NCBI RefSeq assembly: GCF_001269985.1
Contig: NZ_BBZB01000001.1
Span: 1,736,001 to 1,800,000, forward strand
DNA length: 64,000 nt
From: Pseudoalteromonas sp. '520P1 No. 423'
Lineage (GTDB): Bacteria > Pseudomonadota > Gammaproteobacteria > Enterobacterales > Alteromonadaceae
Reading direction: 5' to 3'
Part shown: positions 18,889-26,912 of the stretch, piece by piece
Position numbering within the stretch: the first letter of the stretch is position 1
How the letters are laid out: each line of letters opens with the position of its first letter
Notes under the pieces: model-generated
Databases searched by the model: none
The model's input: the letters and a program-made list of their open reading frames with translations, nothing else
What the model was told of the DNA's origin: nothing
Translations under genes and position numbers: made by a program

Positions 18889-19030
18889 GGGGCTGTTGAT
18901 CTTTGTTTGAATTTTGAGCGTAAGTAACAATCTCGTATAATTCACTTCGCCAAAACCAAACTAAACGAGATTGTCATGCCCCGATTAATGTGCACTGATT
19001 TGGCTGCCAATGTGAAAGATCAACAGCCCC
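18889..19030 (+). mobile_element. 142-bp MITE-like element, deletion derivative of an IS5-type IS
   Basis: The ends are perfect inverted repeats of at least 16 bp: GGGGCTGTTGATCTTT on the left and AAAGATCAACAGCCCC on the right, flanked by TTA and TAA. Inside is a 10-bp inverted repeat (18927-18936 and 18965-18974, ACAATCTCGT / ACGAGATTGT), then an ATG at 18976 starting MPRLMCTD, which looks like the first residues of an IS5-family transposase, running straight into the right end. Nearly all of the transposase has been deleted. It would need a transposase supplied in trans. Confidence 0.8.
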
Positions 19031-19208
19031 TAACCTTATTCATCTAAAATTCACTAATTCTGCTTAACGCCATATTCAAATAAATATTTACTATACTAAT
19101 TAATAAGTATTATTTACTTACATTAACCGCGGCAAGATCATTATAAATTGAACTTATAGAACAAGTAGCGATCAGATCAAGGCATAATTACGACCTTGGT
19201 AACTTAAT

Positions 19209-20156
19209 ATGAGCGCTACTTTTCTGAAACACTTTAATTCAATTACAGGTCCTCGCATTGAACGCTGCAAAAAGCATGAACTTATCGATATTCTTCTGCT
19301 AGCCATTAGTGCTGTATTGTCTAGTGCACAAGGATGGGAGGATATTGAAGAATTTGGGCATCTAAAGCTTGATTGGTTAAAAAAATATGGCTCTTTCGAC
19401 GCTGGAATTCCAAAGCATGACACTATTGCTCGTGTCGTCTGTCGTTTAAAAGCGGATGAAATTGAGAGTGCATTTCAATCTTGGATTTCATCACTTATTG
19501 AAACCACAGGTGCTGATATCATCGCCATTGATGCAATGGGATGCCAACAAGAAATAGCCAAACAAATAATTAAGCAAAAAGCCGATTATATTCTTGCGTT
19601 CAAAGGCAACCACTGTGGTATGCAGAGCGAATTAAAAGCTTGGTGGTACAAGAGTGAGGGAGAAGGATTATCCAATAATAACTATGACAAACATACCGAA
19701 ATAAGCTCAGGACATGGACGCATTGAAACTAGGACTTGTCAGCAGCTACTTATTGATAAAAAGTGGTTAGCCAAAACTTACCTGTGGCCTGGTTTAAAAA
19801 GTATCATTAAAGTTACCGCAGAGGTTTACGATAAATTGGCAGGTACGGAGTCAACAGAAACACGCTGGTATATCAGCTCATTAGACCTAAATGCAGAGCA
19901 AGCGCTCAATGCGGTACGTAGCCATTGGCAAGTTGAAAGTATGCATTGGATGCTAGATATGACCTTTAGAGAAGATGAATCGAGAATACGTAAAAAGCAA
20001 GGTCCACTTGTATTTAGTGTAATGTGAAAGGTAGCTATGGCACTATTCAAACAAAATACAACCAAGTCAGCTAGTATGGCGAGGAAAAAGAAAATGGCAG
20101 GGATAGGCGATGATTATCGCTCAACCCTGCTAGAATCTGAGATTAAAATGCGCTAA
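19209..20156 (+). pseudogene. ISAs1-family (H-repeat type) transposase, internally deleted and with a nonsense codon
   Basis: The reading frame starts as an ISAs1 transposase (HFNSITGPRIERCKKHELIDILLLAI...GWEDIEEFG) and has the later motifs DAMGCQQEIAKQI, SHWQVESMHWMLDMTFREDESRI. Two lesions are visible. About 60 residues are missing near residue 105, where the IDGKTLRGS region with the first catalytic Asp should be; the frame jumps from IIAID directly to AMGCQ. A TGA (20025-20027) interrupts the end, where an Arg codon (CGA) is expected; the frame then continues RKKKMAGIGDDYRSTLLESEIKMR-like to TAA at 20154. The element cannot encode an active transposase. Confidence 0.9.
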
Positions 20157-20245
20157 CCGTGTCACATTAACTTAAAATACTCTGGCTATATTTTATTAAA
20201 TAAGTTAAAACAAAAGTATACAAAGCTATTGTTTGGAGAAATATT

Positions 20246-20539
20246 ATGATTAAAGTAATTATCGAACGCATTATCGCAGATGATATGGAATCAACTTATG
20301 AGGCACAATTGAAAAATACACTGACAGCTGTGATGGGTGCTAAAGGATTTATTTCTGGTACTTCTTATGTAGATATAAATAATAAAAATAAGCGCACAAT
20401 TATAACTGATTGGCAAAATATAGAGTGCTGGAAACGTTGGCATAAATCAGAAGTAAGAAGTGAGGCGAATAGCCAAATACGTTTAATGTTAGCCCAAGAG
20501 GAAGTGGTTACAACATTAGAGTCTCAACCACTGGCATAG
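20246..20539 (+). CDS. ABM-domain protein (antibiotic biosynthesis monooxygenase fold)
   Basis: A 97-residue protein with the dimeric ferredoxin-like ABM fold: MIKVIIERIIADDMESTYEAQL, then GAKGFISGTSYVD, and ITDWQNIECWKRWHKSEVR with the conserved W..xxxxxxW..W/H pattern. Members degrade heme, oxidise quinones or have unknown roles; I see no heme-degradation signature (no clear N-H-W triad), so the substrate is open. It has a TTGGAGAA ribosome site, is a single gene after the ISAs1 remnant, and its stop lies 2 bases from the convergent enoyl-CoA hydratase gene. Confidence 0.8.
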   Translation: MIKVIIERIIADDMESTYEAQLKNTLTAVMGAKGFISGTSYVDINNKNKRTIITDWQNIECWKRWHKSEVRSEANSQIRLMLAQEEVVTTLESQPLA

Positions 20540-20540
20540 C

Positions 20541-21305
20541 TCAATTAAAGTTAGGTTGTCGTTTTTCGATAAAAGCGGTTAAGGCTTCTTTTGCTTCGGG
20601 AGATTGCAACCTTTGAATAAATAACTCCCCTTCAACTAAAATTGTTTGTTCGATTTGATTTACAACATTCGCCTTCATAATTTTTTTAGCGGCTTGTATT
20701 GCCGATGGTGGCTGACTTGCCATTTTTTTAGCTATATCAAGCGTTCTTTGTAAGCACTCACCTAAATTACACACTTGATTGATAATATCGAACTCTTGCG
20801 CTTGGTTTTCATTAAAGCTTTCGCCAAGCATTAATAATTGTGCACTTTTTCTTTGGCCAATTAACATGGGTAAGATTAAGCTTGAACCGCCTTCTGGCGT
20901 GCAGCCTAAATTGACAAATGGCATTTTAAATACCGACTCTTTGGCTGCAATGACGTAATCACAATGTAACAACATAGTTGTGCCTATCCCGATAGCTGAG
21001 CCTGATACACCTGCGACTAATGGCTTTGAAAGTCTATTTAAAGTAAGTAAAAATATAAACGCGTTTGCTTGAGTATTGGTAGGGGGGTTATTTATAAAAT
21101 CGTTTAAGTCGTTACCTGCACAAAAATCATTTTCATCACCTGTGATCATAATGACGTGAATATTACTGTCTTGTTCAGCATCAAGTAAAAACTGCGTTAA
21201 ATCTTGATACATTTGCTCAGTAAGTGCATTTTTGTATTTAGGACGGTTAAACTGAATATGCCTTATATTATTAATTGTTTCGGCAATGATTAATGCTTGG
21301 CTCAT
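20541..21305 (-). CDS. Enoyl-CoA hydratase/isomerase family protein
   Basis: A 254-residue crotonase-fold protein. Visible: NRPKYKNALTEQMYQDL at the N-terminus, the oxyanion-hole region DFCAGNDLNDF, and GVSGSAIGIGTTMLLHCDYVIAA. After PFVNLGCTPEGGSSLILP come the C-terminal helices (FIQRLQSPEAKEALTAFIEKRQPNF). The second hydratase glutamate is in NLGCTPEGGSS, while the first site (normally GNNP.CAGxDL E) is not clear, which favours an isomerase or another crotonase reaction. It could act in fatty-acid or phenylacetate-type catabolism, but no partner genes are near. Substrate not assigned. Confidence 0.88.
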   Translation of the reverse strand: MSQALIIAETINNIRHIQFNRPKYKNALTEQMYQDLTQFLLDAEQDSNIHVIMITGDENDFCAGNDLNDFINNPPTNTQANAFIFLLTLNRLSKPLVAGVSGSAIGIGTTMLLHCDYVIAAKESVFKMPFVNLGCTPEGGSSLILPMLIGQRKSAQLLMLGESFNENQAQEFDIINQVCNLGECLQRTLDIAKKMASQPPSAIQAAKKIMKANVVNQIEQTILVEGELFIQRLQSPEAKEALTAFIEKRQPNFN

Positions 21306-21399
21306 ATCTGGACCTATAATAAATTAATCTATTAGTTAAGTGTTCAGATTAATATTAAGTTTTAAATAAAGCAAACATGTTTAAAAAACATCATAAAAA

Positions 21400-21903
21400 C
21401 TAAAAAAGGCTATCGCCCTGATCAATTAAAACTAAGAATAAACGCATATCGAGCTCAACTTGATGGTATTGTGGTTGCATATGTTCGCATAATTTATAAA
21501 AAGCCTTGTTATGATCTTTTTCTTTAAAGTGCGCAAGTTCATGTACTACCAGCATTTTTAGCATTTCATCAGGTGCAGACTTTAAGCTTTGTGCGATCCT
21601 TATTTCATGTTTACTTTTTAGTTTGCCGCCGTGATTTCTGCTGACAAATGTATGAGTGCCAAGTGCATTTTGAATTAAGTCTTTTTCCTTCTCATATAAG
21701 GCTTTGCTGATTTGAGGCGTATTACGTAAATATTGTTGTTTTAAATCATTCGCATATTGATAAAGCGCTTTATCGGAATTGATATTGTGTGGCTTGGGGT
21801 ATTTGTTCAATAAATAGGTTTTAACTTTATTACTATTAATAAGGTGCATTATTTGGTTCTGAATATTTTCTGGATAATGTGAAAAGTACTTGTTTGCAGA
21901 CAT
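21400..21903 (-). CDS. YgjP-like zinc metallopeptidase (DUF45)
   Basis: A 167-residue cytoplasmic protein. The zinc-binding motif MLVVHELAHFKEKDHNKAFYKLCE (HExxH, with the following HNKAFY as in SprT/YgjP proteins) is intact, and the preceding HEIRIAQSLKSAPDEML is typical of DUF45. The first third, with YLLNKYPKPHNINSDKALYQY, fits the YgjP variant. These proteins are predicted metal-dependent proteases of unknown target. It lies 95 bases downstream of the enoyl-CoA hydratase gene's start on the same strand and divergent from aspS. Confidence 0.85.
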   Translation of the reverse strand: MSANKYFSHYPENIQNQIMHLINSNKVKTYLLNKYPKPHNINSDKALYQYANDLKQQYLRNTPQISKALYEKEKDLIQNALGTHTFVSRNHGGKLKSKHEIRIAQSLKSAPDEMLKMLVVHELAHFKEKDHNKAFYKLCEHMQPQYHQVELDMRLFLVLIDQGDSLF

Positions 21904-22083
21904 GCTAATTCCTCAAAAAAGGGATTATATCTGATTTTGTTAAGTTATGAATTATATTAATTAAAACTTTAATTCAGCTTTTTATAGGATAGATCCGAAA
22001 TCACTTTTTTAAAATTTGAAATACTTGGTTAAATAAAATGACTTAAACCTTATAAATACTCCTCTTTAACTCTTGCGTAGATG

Positions 22084-22112
22084 CTCGCATTTATGTGTTA
22101 TTTGGGTATAAT
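22084..22112 (+). promoter_or_regulatory. Probable aspS promoter
   Basis: TATAAT at 22107-22112 stands 54 bases before the aspS ATG, with CTCGCA 17 bases upstream in the -35 position. The prmB upstream region has the same two elements at the same spacing (31091-31119). Confidence 0.5.
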
Positions 22113-22165
22113 CAGCAGCAATTATTTATAACAACTCATCAGGTCATTTGACTGATAGGAAAACT

Positions 22166-23944
22166 ATGCGCTCGATATACTGCGGACAATTAAACAATAC
22201 TCATGTAGATCAAACTGTTGAACTATGTGGCTGGATCAATAAACGTCGTGATTTAGGCGGCTTAATTTTTGTAGACTTAAGAGACAGAGAAGGTATTGTA
22301 CAAGTAGTTTTTGATCCTGATGTTGCTGGTTTAATGGATAATGCAACGAGTTTACGTAATGAATTTTGTGTGAAGTTAACGGGTATTGTACGTGCTCGTC
22401 CTGAAAGTCAAATCAACAAAGATATGGCAACGGGTGAAGTTGAGGTTTTAGGTAAAAGCCTGGAGATCATTAACCGTTCTGAGCCATTACCATTAGATTT
22501 TAATCAGAAAAACTCTGAAGAAATGCGTCTAAAATACAGATATTTAGATTTACGTCGTATCGAAATGAGCGATCGTATTAAATTACGTGCAAAAGCAAGC
22601 AGCTTTGTTCGTAATTTCTTAGACAGTAATGAATTCTTAGATATCGAAACACCAGTACTAACTAAAGCAACACCTGAAGGTGCGCGTGATTACTTAGTAC
22701 CAAGTCGTGTACACAAAGGTTCTTTTTACGCTTTACCACAGTCACCTCAGTTATTTAAACAAATGTTAATGATGTCTGGTTTTGATCGTTATTATCAAAT
22801 TGTAAAATGTTTCCGTGATGAAGATTTACGTGCTGACCGTCAACCGGAATTTACTCAAATAGATATTGAAACGTCATTCATGAGTTCAGATCAAGTGCGT
22901 GCTATGACTGAAAAACTGATTACTGAAATGTGGCAGTCATTACTTAATGCAGATTTAGGTACTTTCCCAGTTATGCCTTACTACGAGGCGATGTCTCGTT
23001 ACGGTTCTGATAAGCCTGATTTACGTAACCCATTAGAGCTAATCGACGTAGCGGACTTAATGAAAGATGTTGAGTTTAAAGTATTCTCAGGTCCTGCTAA
23101 TGATGAAAAAGGCCGTGTTGCAGTATTAAGCGTACCAGGTGGCGCACAGTTATCTCGTAAGCAGTTAGATGAATACACTAAATTCATAGGTATCTACGGT
23201 GCTAAAGGTTTAGCATGGATGAAGATTAAAGATCGTGATGCGGGTATTGAAGGAATTCAATCTCCAGTTGCTAAATTCTTAAATGAAGACGTTATAAACG
23301 CATTATTAGCGCGTACCAATGCACAAACTGGCGATATCATCTTATTTGGTGCTGATAAAACAAATGTTGTAAACGAAGCGATGGGCGCGTTACGTATTAA
23401 GATAGGTTTAGACCTTGAATTAACAGATTTAAATAAATGGGCTCCACTTTGGGTTGTTGATTTCCCAATGTTTGAAGAAGATGATGAAGGCACGTTACAT
23501 GCTGTTCATCATCCATTTACAGCGCCTAAAGATATGACTGCTGAAGAATTAGAAGCAAACCCTGCTTCTGCAATCTCAGACGCATACGATATGGTATTAA
23601 ACGGCTATGAAGTAGGTGGTGGTTCGGTTCGTATTCATAATAACGATATGCAAGCTGCTGCTTTCCGTATTTTAGGTATTGAAGCACAAGAGCAAGAAGA
23701 CAAATTTGGTTTCTTACTTGATGCACTAAAATACGGTACTCCACCTCACGCTGGTTTAGCATTTGGTTTAGATCGTTTAGCTATGTTGTTAAGTGGTACA
23801 GATAATATCCGTGACGTGATTGCTTTCCCTAAAACAACACAAGCATCTTGTTTATTAACAAATGCACCAAGTAAAGCAAACCCTGATTCATTAGTTGAAT
23901 TAGCTGTTGCAGTCGCTTTACCTGAAACTGACAAGTCTGAATAA
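22166..23944 (+). CDS. aspS: Aspartyl-tRNA synthetase
   Basis: A 592-residue class II synthetase that charges tRNA-Asp. I chose ATG 22166 ([11 protein letters not shown]) behind AGGA; an in-frame TTG at 22148 is less likely. Order: N-terminal OB-fold anticodon domain ([26 protein letters not shown]), catalytic motif 1 region ([19 protein letters not shown]), motif 2 ([20 protein letters not shown]), the bacterial GAD insertion (about 300-420), and motif 3 ([28 protein letters not shown]). The length matches E. coli AspS (590), the bacterial type. A perfect palindromic terminator follows. Confidence 0.98.
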   Translation: MRSIYCGQLNNTHVDQTVELCGWINKRRDLGGLIFVDLRDREGIVQVVFDPDVAGLMDNATSLRNEFCVKLTGIVRARPESQINKDMATGEVEVLGKSLEIINRSEPLPLDFNQKNSEEMRLKYRYLDLRRIEMSDRIKLRAKASSFVRNFLDSNEFLDIETPVLTKATPEGARDYLVPSRVHKGSFYALPQSPQLFKQMLMMSGFDRYYQIVKCFRDEDLRADRQPEFTQIDIETSFMSSDQVRAMTEKLITEMWQSLLNADLGTFPVMPYYEAMSRYGSDKPDLRNPLELIDVADLMKDVEFKVFSGPANDEKGRVAVLSVPGGAQLSRKQLDEYTKFIGIYGAKGLAWMKIKDRDAGIEGIQSPVAKFLNEDVINALLARTNAQTGDIILFGADKTNVVNEAMGALRIKIGLDLELTDLNKWAPLWVVDFPMFEEDDEGTLHAVHHPFTAPKDMTAEELEANPASAISDAYDMVLNGYEVGGGSVRIHNNDMQAAAFRILGIEAQEQEDKFGFLLDALKYGTPPHAGLAFGLDRLAMLLSGTDNIRDVIAFPKTTQASCLLTNAPSKANPDSLVELAVAVALPETDKSE

Positions 23945-23965
23945 TTAGTTTAAATTTCAGATAGC

Positions 23966-23991
23966 AAAAAGGCGACCTAGGTCGCCTTTTT
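23966..23991 (+). terminator. Bidirectional terminator between aspS and DUF2999
   Basis: AAAAAGGCGACC and its exact complement GGTCGCCTTTTT meet around a central TA with T-runs on both strands. It can end aspS and the convergent DUF2999 gene. Confidence 0.9.
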
Positions 23992-24053
23992 TAGTTTTTT
24001 AAAGCTTAAATACTTAACTTTATATTTGCAAATAAATATATATTAAGCTGAGG

Positions 24054-24317
24054 TTATTTTTTTAAACCTTCTTTTAACTTTTCTTTTGCGGCTTCAACTT
24101 TAGAAAAATCAAGACCTAGTTCTTCAACTGCTTCTTTAATAAGGTTTGGATTTGTCATCACTAAACCCATAATTTGCTGAAGCTTCTCTGGCGCTATCCC
24201 CATAGTTTGGATTAAAGCCATTGCCATCATAGGGTTTTCTGTTAAGGCTTGGAAAAGCTCTTGCGTTTTTTCTTTGCTGATATTTGATTCATTTAATATT
24301 TGAATTATAGGGTTCAT
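24054..24317 (-). CDS. DUF2999 small protein
   Basis: An 87-residue helical protein that I recognise as the DUF2999 type: NPIIQILNESNISKEKTQELFQALTENPMMAMALI, GIAPEKLQQIMGLVMTNPNLIKEAVEELGLDFSKVEAAKEKL. No signal or membrane segment and no catalytic motif; the composition suggests a small helix bundle. It is found in marine gammaproteobacteria and its function is unknown. Convergent with aspS; repeat copy B begins 33 bases upstream of its start. Confidence 0.75.
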   Translation of the reverse strand: MNPIIQILNESNISKEKTQELFQALTENPMMAMALIQTMGIAPEKLQQIMGLVMTNPNLIKEAVEELGLDFSKVEAAKEKLKEGLKK

Positions 24318-24349
24318 TTTGAGCCTTTTAATGAGACGGTAGAATATAT

Positions 24350-24512
24350 TACCAATTCCAATAAATATGTGTTCAATCTAAATGGCCTAAATATACAATA
24401 GCTACGTTGCCTGCATGGATGCAAGTACTTAGGTTTAGTCTGGAACAAAAAACCTGTGCTCTTGAAAGTTTATCCTAATTTATATTAGATCACTAACTTA
24501 ATAGAATTGCTA
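24350..24512 (-). repeat. Interspersed repeat, copy B (long form, 163 bp, inverted relative to copy A)
   Basis: Read on the minus strand it starts TAGCAATTCTATTAAGTTAG, passes through GATCTAATATAAAT, and ends with GCAACGTAGCTATTGTATAT and TATTTATTGGAATTGGTA, matching both ends and part of the interior of copy A; the middle 60 bases differ. It lies between the DUF2999 gene and the GGDEF-EAL gene and has no ORF. Confidence 0.85.
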
Positions 24513-24591
24513 TAAGAGAATTTTACTACAAAAAAGTCCATTAGAATAATTTCACTGTTAAATGTTTTATCTATGGGCGTTTGTAATTGAA

Positions 24592-26835
24592 TTATGAGCT
24601 AACTAAGCTCAATCGAGATTTGGGATTGCCATTTTGTTTTAATAAAAAGGCTTCAAATTGTTCTGCAGATAAAGGTTTAGAATAATGATAACCTTGTAAT
24701 ATCTCACAATTCAGCTCATTAAGAATATCTATTTGTTCAGAATACTCTACGCCTTCTGCTACGACATCTAAATCTAAGTTATGGGCAATTGTAACAATAG
24801 AATCAACCATATTTCGACCTCGCTTTGAGCCGATATCATCTATAAAAGCTTTATCAATTTTTAATGTGTTAAGCGGGAACTCTTTTAAGAGTGCCAAAGA
24901 TGAATAGCCAGTACCAAAGTCATCCATCGCTAAATGTATGCCTCGGGCACTAAGCGATTTCATAATGTTAATAGCATCTTTTGGATCATCCATTACCGTG
25001 CCTTCAGTGATCTCTAACTCTAAGAAATAAGAAGGTAAATTATGTTTTTGTAAAATACGGTCAATACGCTGGGTTAAATCAGGTAATGAGAACTGCTTAG
25101 CAGATAAGTTAACTGCAACTCTGCCATTAAATAGTCCTTTATCGAGCCATTGTTTAACATCTCTACAGGCTTTTTCTAATACGACTTCACCAATTTCAAT
25201 AATTTGACCAGTTTCTTCAGCAATTGGAATAAATTGAACTGGGCTAATAAGACCTTTTTTAGGCGTGATAAAGCGCACTAAAGCTTCCATTCCCATTAAC
25301 TCACCCGTTTTTAGATTCATTTTTGGCTGATAAAACACACAAAATTGATCTTCTTTTAAACCGTAGCGCATTAAGTTTTCAATTTGCAGACGTTTAACTG
25401 CTTGTTTGTTCATCGTATCATTGAAAAATAAATAGCGGTTCCCTTGCTCTTTAGCATGATACATAGCGGTATCTGCATTTTTTAATAATACTTCTGGGCT
25501 ATTACCATCTTCTGGGAATAAAACGACACCAGTACTTGATGTGATAACAAGTTCATGGCCGGACATATGAAATGGTTTAATGATTTCGGCTAAAAACTTT
25601 TTTGCAGTGCATGTAATGGTATGAATATCATTAGTATTGGTCATCACTAAACCAAATTCATCGCCACCTAATCTATAAATACTATCTTGTTGCCTAGTTA
25701 TTTTACTAAGTCTGTTAGCTAAGCGGCATAACAACATATCACCAAGTTGATGACCTAAAGAATCATTTATTTTTTTGAAATTGTCTAAATCAAATACCAG
25801 TAAAGCATGATGTGTACGTAGATCTACTAATTTTTGAAGATTACTAAAAAATGCAGTGCGATTAGGTAAACCTGTTAATCTATCTCTATTAGATAGTTTT
25901 TGTAATTCAGATTCAGCTTGTTTTCGCTCACTAATATCACTATATAAAACAATGAAATGAGATATTTTTCCTGCTTTATTTTTAACGACATCAATAGACA
26001 TATCTATTGGGATAAGCTTGTTTTTTTGGTTTGGTAATTTAAGCTCTTGTTGCCAGTGGCCTTTTTCAGCTAATACTTTTTTGAGCTTTTCTATATAAGT
26101 ATCTTTATAGCCATGTAAAGCGAAACGTTTGCCAATATATTGTGCTTTTTGGCCGCCAAAAGCTTTTAAATAACTTGGATTTACTTCTACAAAATTAAAT
26201 GATTTATCATAAATAGCGATAGAGTCTGATAAATTTTCAATACATTTAGCAAATAAATTTAAATGCTCTTCAGTTGATTTAATACGACTAATATCTTTAA
26301 CCGTACCAGTCATTCTTTTTGGTTTTAAATTAGCTGTATGTTCAATTACTTTGCCTCTATCTAATACCCAGCGCCACTTTCCTAAATTATCTTTAGTTCG
26401 GTAGCTGGCTTCAAAAAAAGAGGTGTGCCCTGAAAAGTGTTGTTTAAGTAATAAATCAACTTTAGGTAAATCTTTTGGATGAATATGTTTTCTATTAGGT
26501 GGTGTTGTTACGTTCTCATCTTGCTCTATAAACTGACCGTCATTCATTCGGTTCATTTCACCGGTCGAAATATTCCAATCCCACAAAGTATCACCACTAC
26601 CAACTAAGCTACTTTTTAGGCGCTCTTCAGAGTGTTTTAATTCTTTTTTTGAACGTCTTAATTTGTATATGCCAAATAACGCAATAGGGAGGGATATAGC
26701 CATGAAAATAATAGGGATAGCGGCAATTGATTCAACAATACTTACTTCTGAACAAAAAGCCTTTGAAGAATAAAATAGCACAAAAAAAACACTAAATTTT
26801 AAGGTATATTTATTTATAGTTTGCATAAGATGCAA
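24592..26835 (-). CDS. Membrane-anchored PAS-GGDEF-EAL cyclic-di-GMP protein
   Basis: A 747-residue protein: N-terminal hydrophobic segments (about 8-28 and 36-57), two PAS domains (about 75-190 and 195-320), GGDEF (about 320-480) and EAL (about 500-730). GGDEF is intact (YRLGGDEFGLV near residue 388), with a feedback RxxD I-site (RQQD) five residues before it. The EAL domain keeps MEALVRF, NLSAKQF, LELEITEG, MDDFGTGYSSL, LKIDKAFI and VAEGVE, so both synthase and phosphodiesterase activities are possible. The first PAS has a DTLWDWN...W signature typical of small-molecule sensing. The gene is single; upstream on the same strand is the M16 protease. Confidence 0.94.
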   Translation of the reverse strand: MHLMQTINKYTLKFSVFFVLFYSSKAFCSEVSIVESIAAIPIIFMAISLPIALFGIYKLRRSKKELKHSEERLKSSLVGSGDTLWDWNISTGEMNRMNDGQFIEQDENVTTPPNRKHIHPKDLPKVDLLLKQHFSGHTSFFEASYRTKDNLGKWRWVLDRGKVIEHTANLKPKRMTGTVKDISRIKSTEEHLNLFAKCIENLSDSIAIYDKSFNFVEVNPSYLKAFGGQKAQYIGKRFALHGYKDTYIEKLKKVLAEKGHWQQELKLPNQKNKLIPIDMSIDVVKNKAGKISHFIVLYSDISERKQAESELQKLSNRDRLTGLPNRTAFFSNLQKLVDLRTHHALLVFDLDNFKKINDSLGHQLGDMLLCRLANRLSKITRQQDSIYRLGGDEFGLVMTNTNDIHTITCTAKKFLAEIIKPFHMSGHELVITSSTGVVLFPEDGNSPEVLLKNADTAMYHAKEQGNRYLFFNDTMNKQAVKRLQIENLMRYGLKEDQFCVFYQPKMNLKTGELMGMEALVRFITPKKGLISPVQFIPIAEETGQIIEIGEVVLEKACRDVKQWLDKGLFNGRVAVNLSAKQFSLPDLTQRIDRILQKHNLPSYFLELEITEGTVMDDPKDAINIMKSLSARGIHLAMDDFGTGYSSLALLKEFPLNTLKIDKAFIDDIGSKRGRNMVDSIVTIAHNLDLDVVAEGVEYSEQIDILNELNCEILQGYHYSKPLSAEQFEAFLLKQNGNPKSRLSLVSS

Positions 26836-26912
26836 CTTTTACCTCGTTATTTTTTATTTTGACCTCTCACCATAATGTAATGAAAGCCTAGTGTCAAAGG
26901 CTTCTAGCATTT

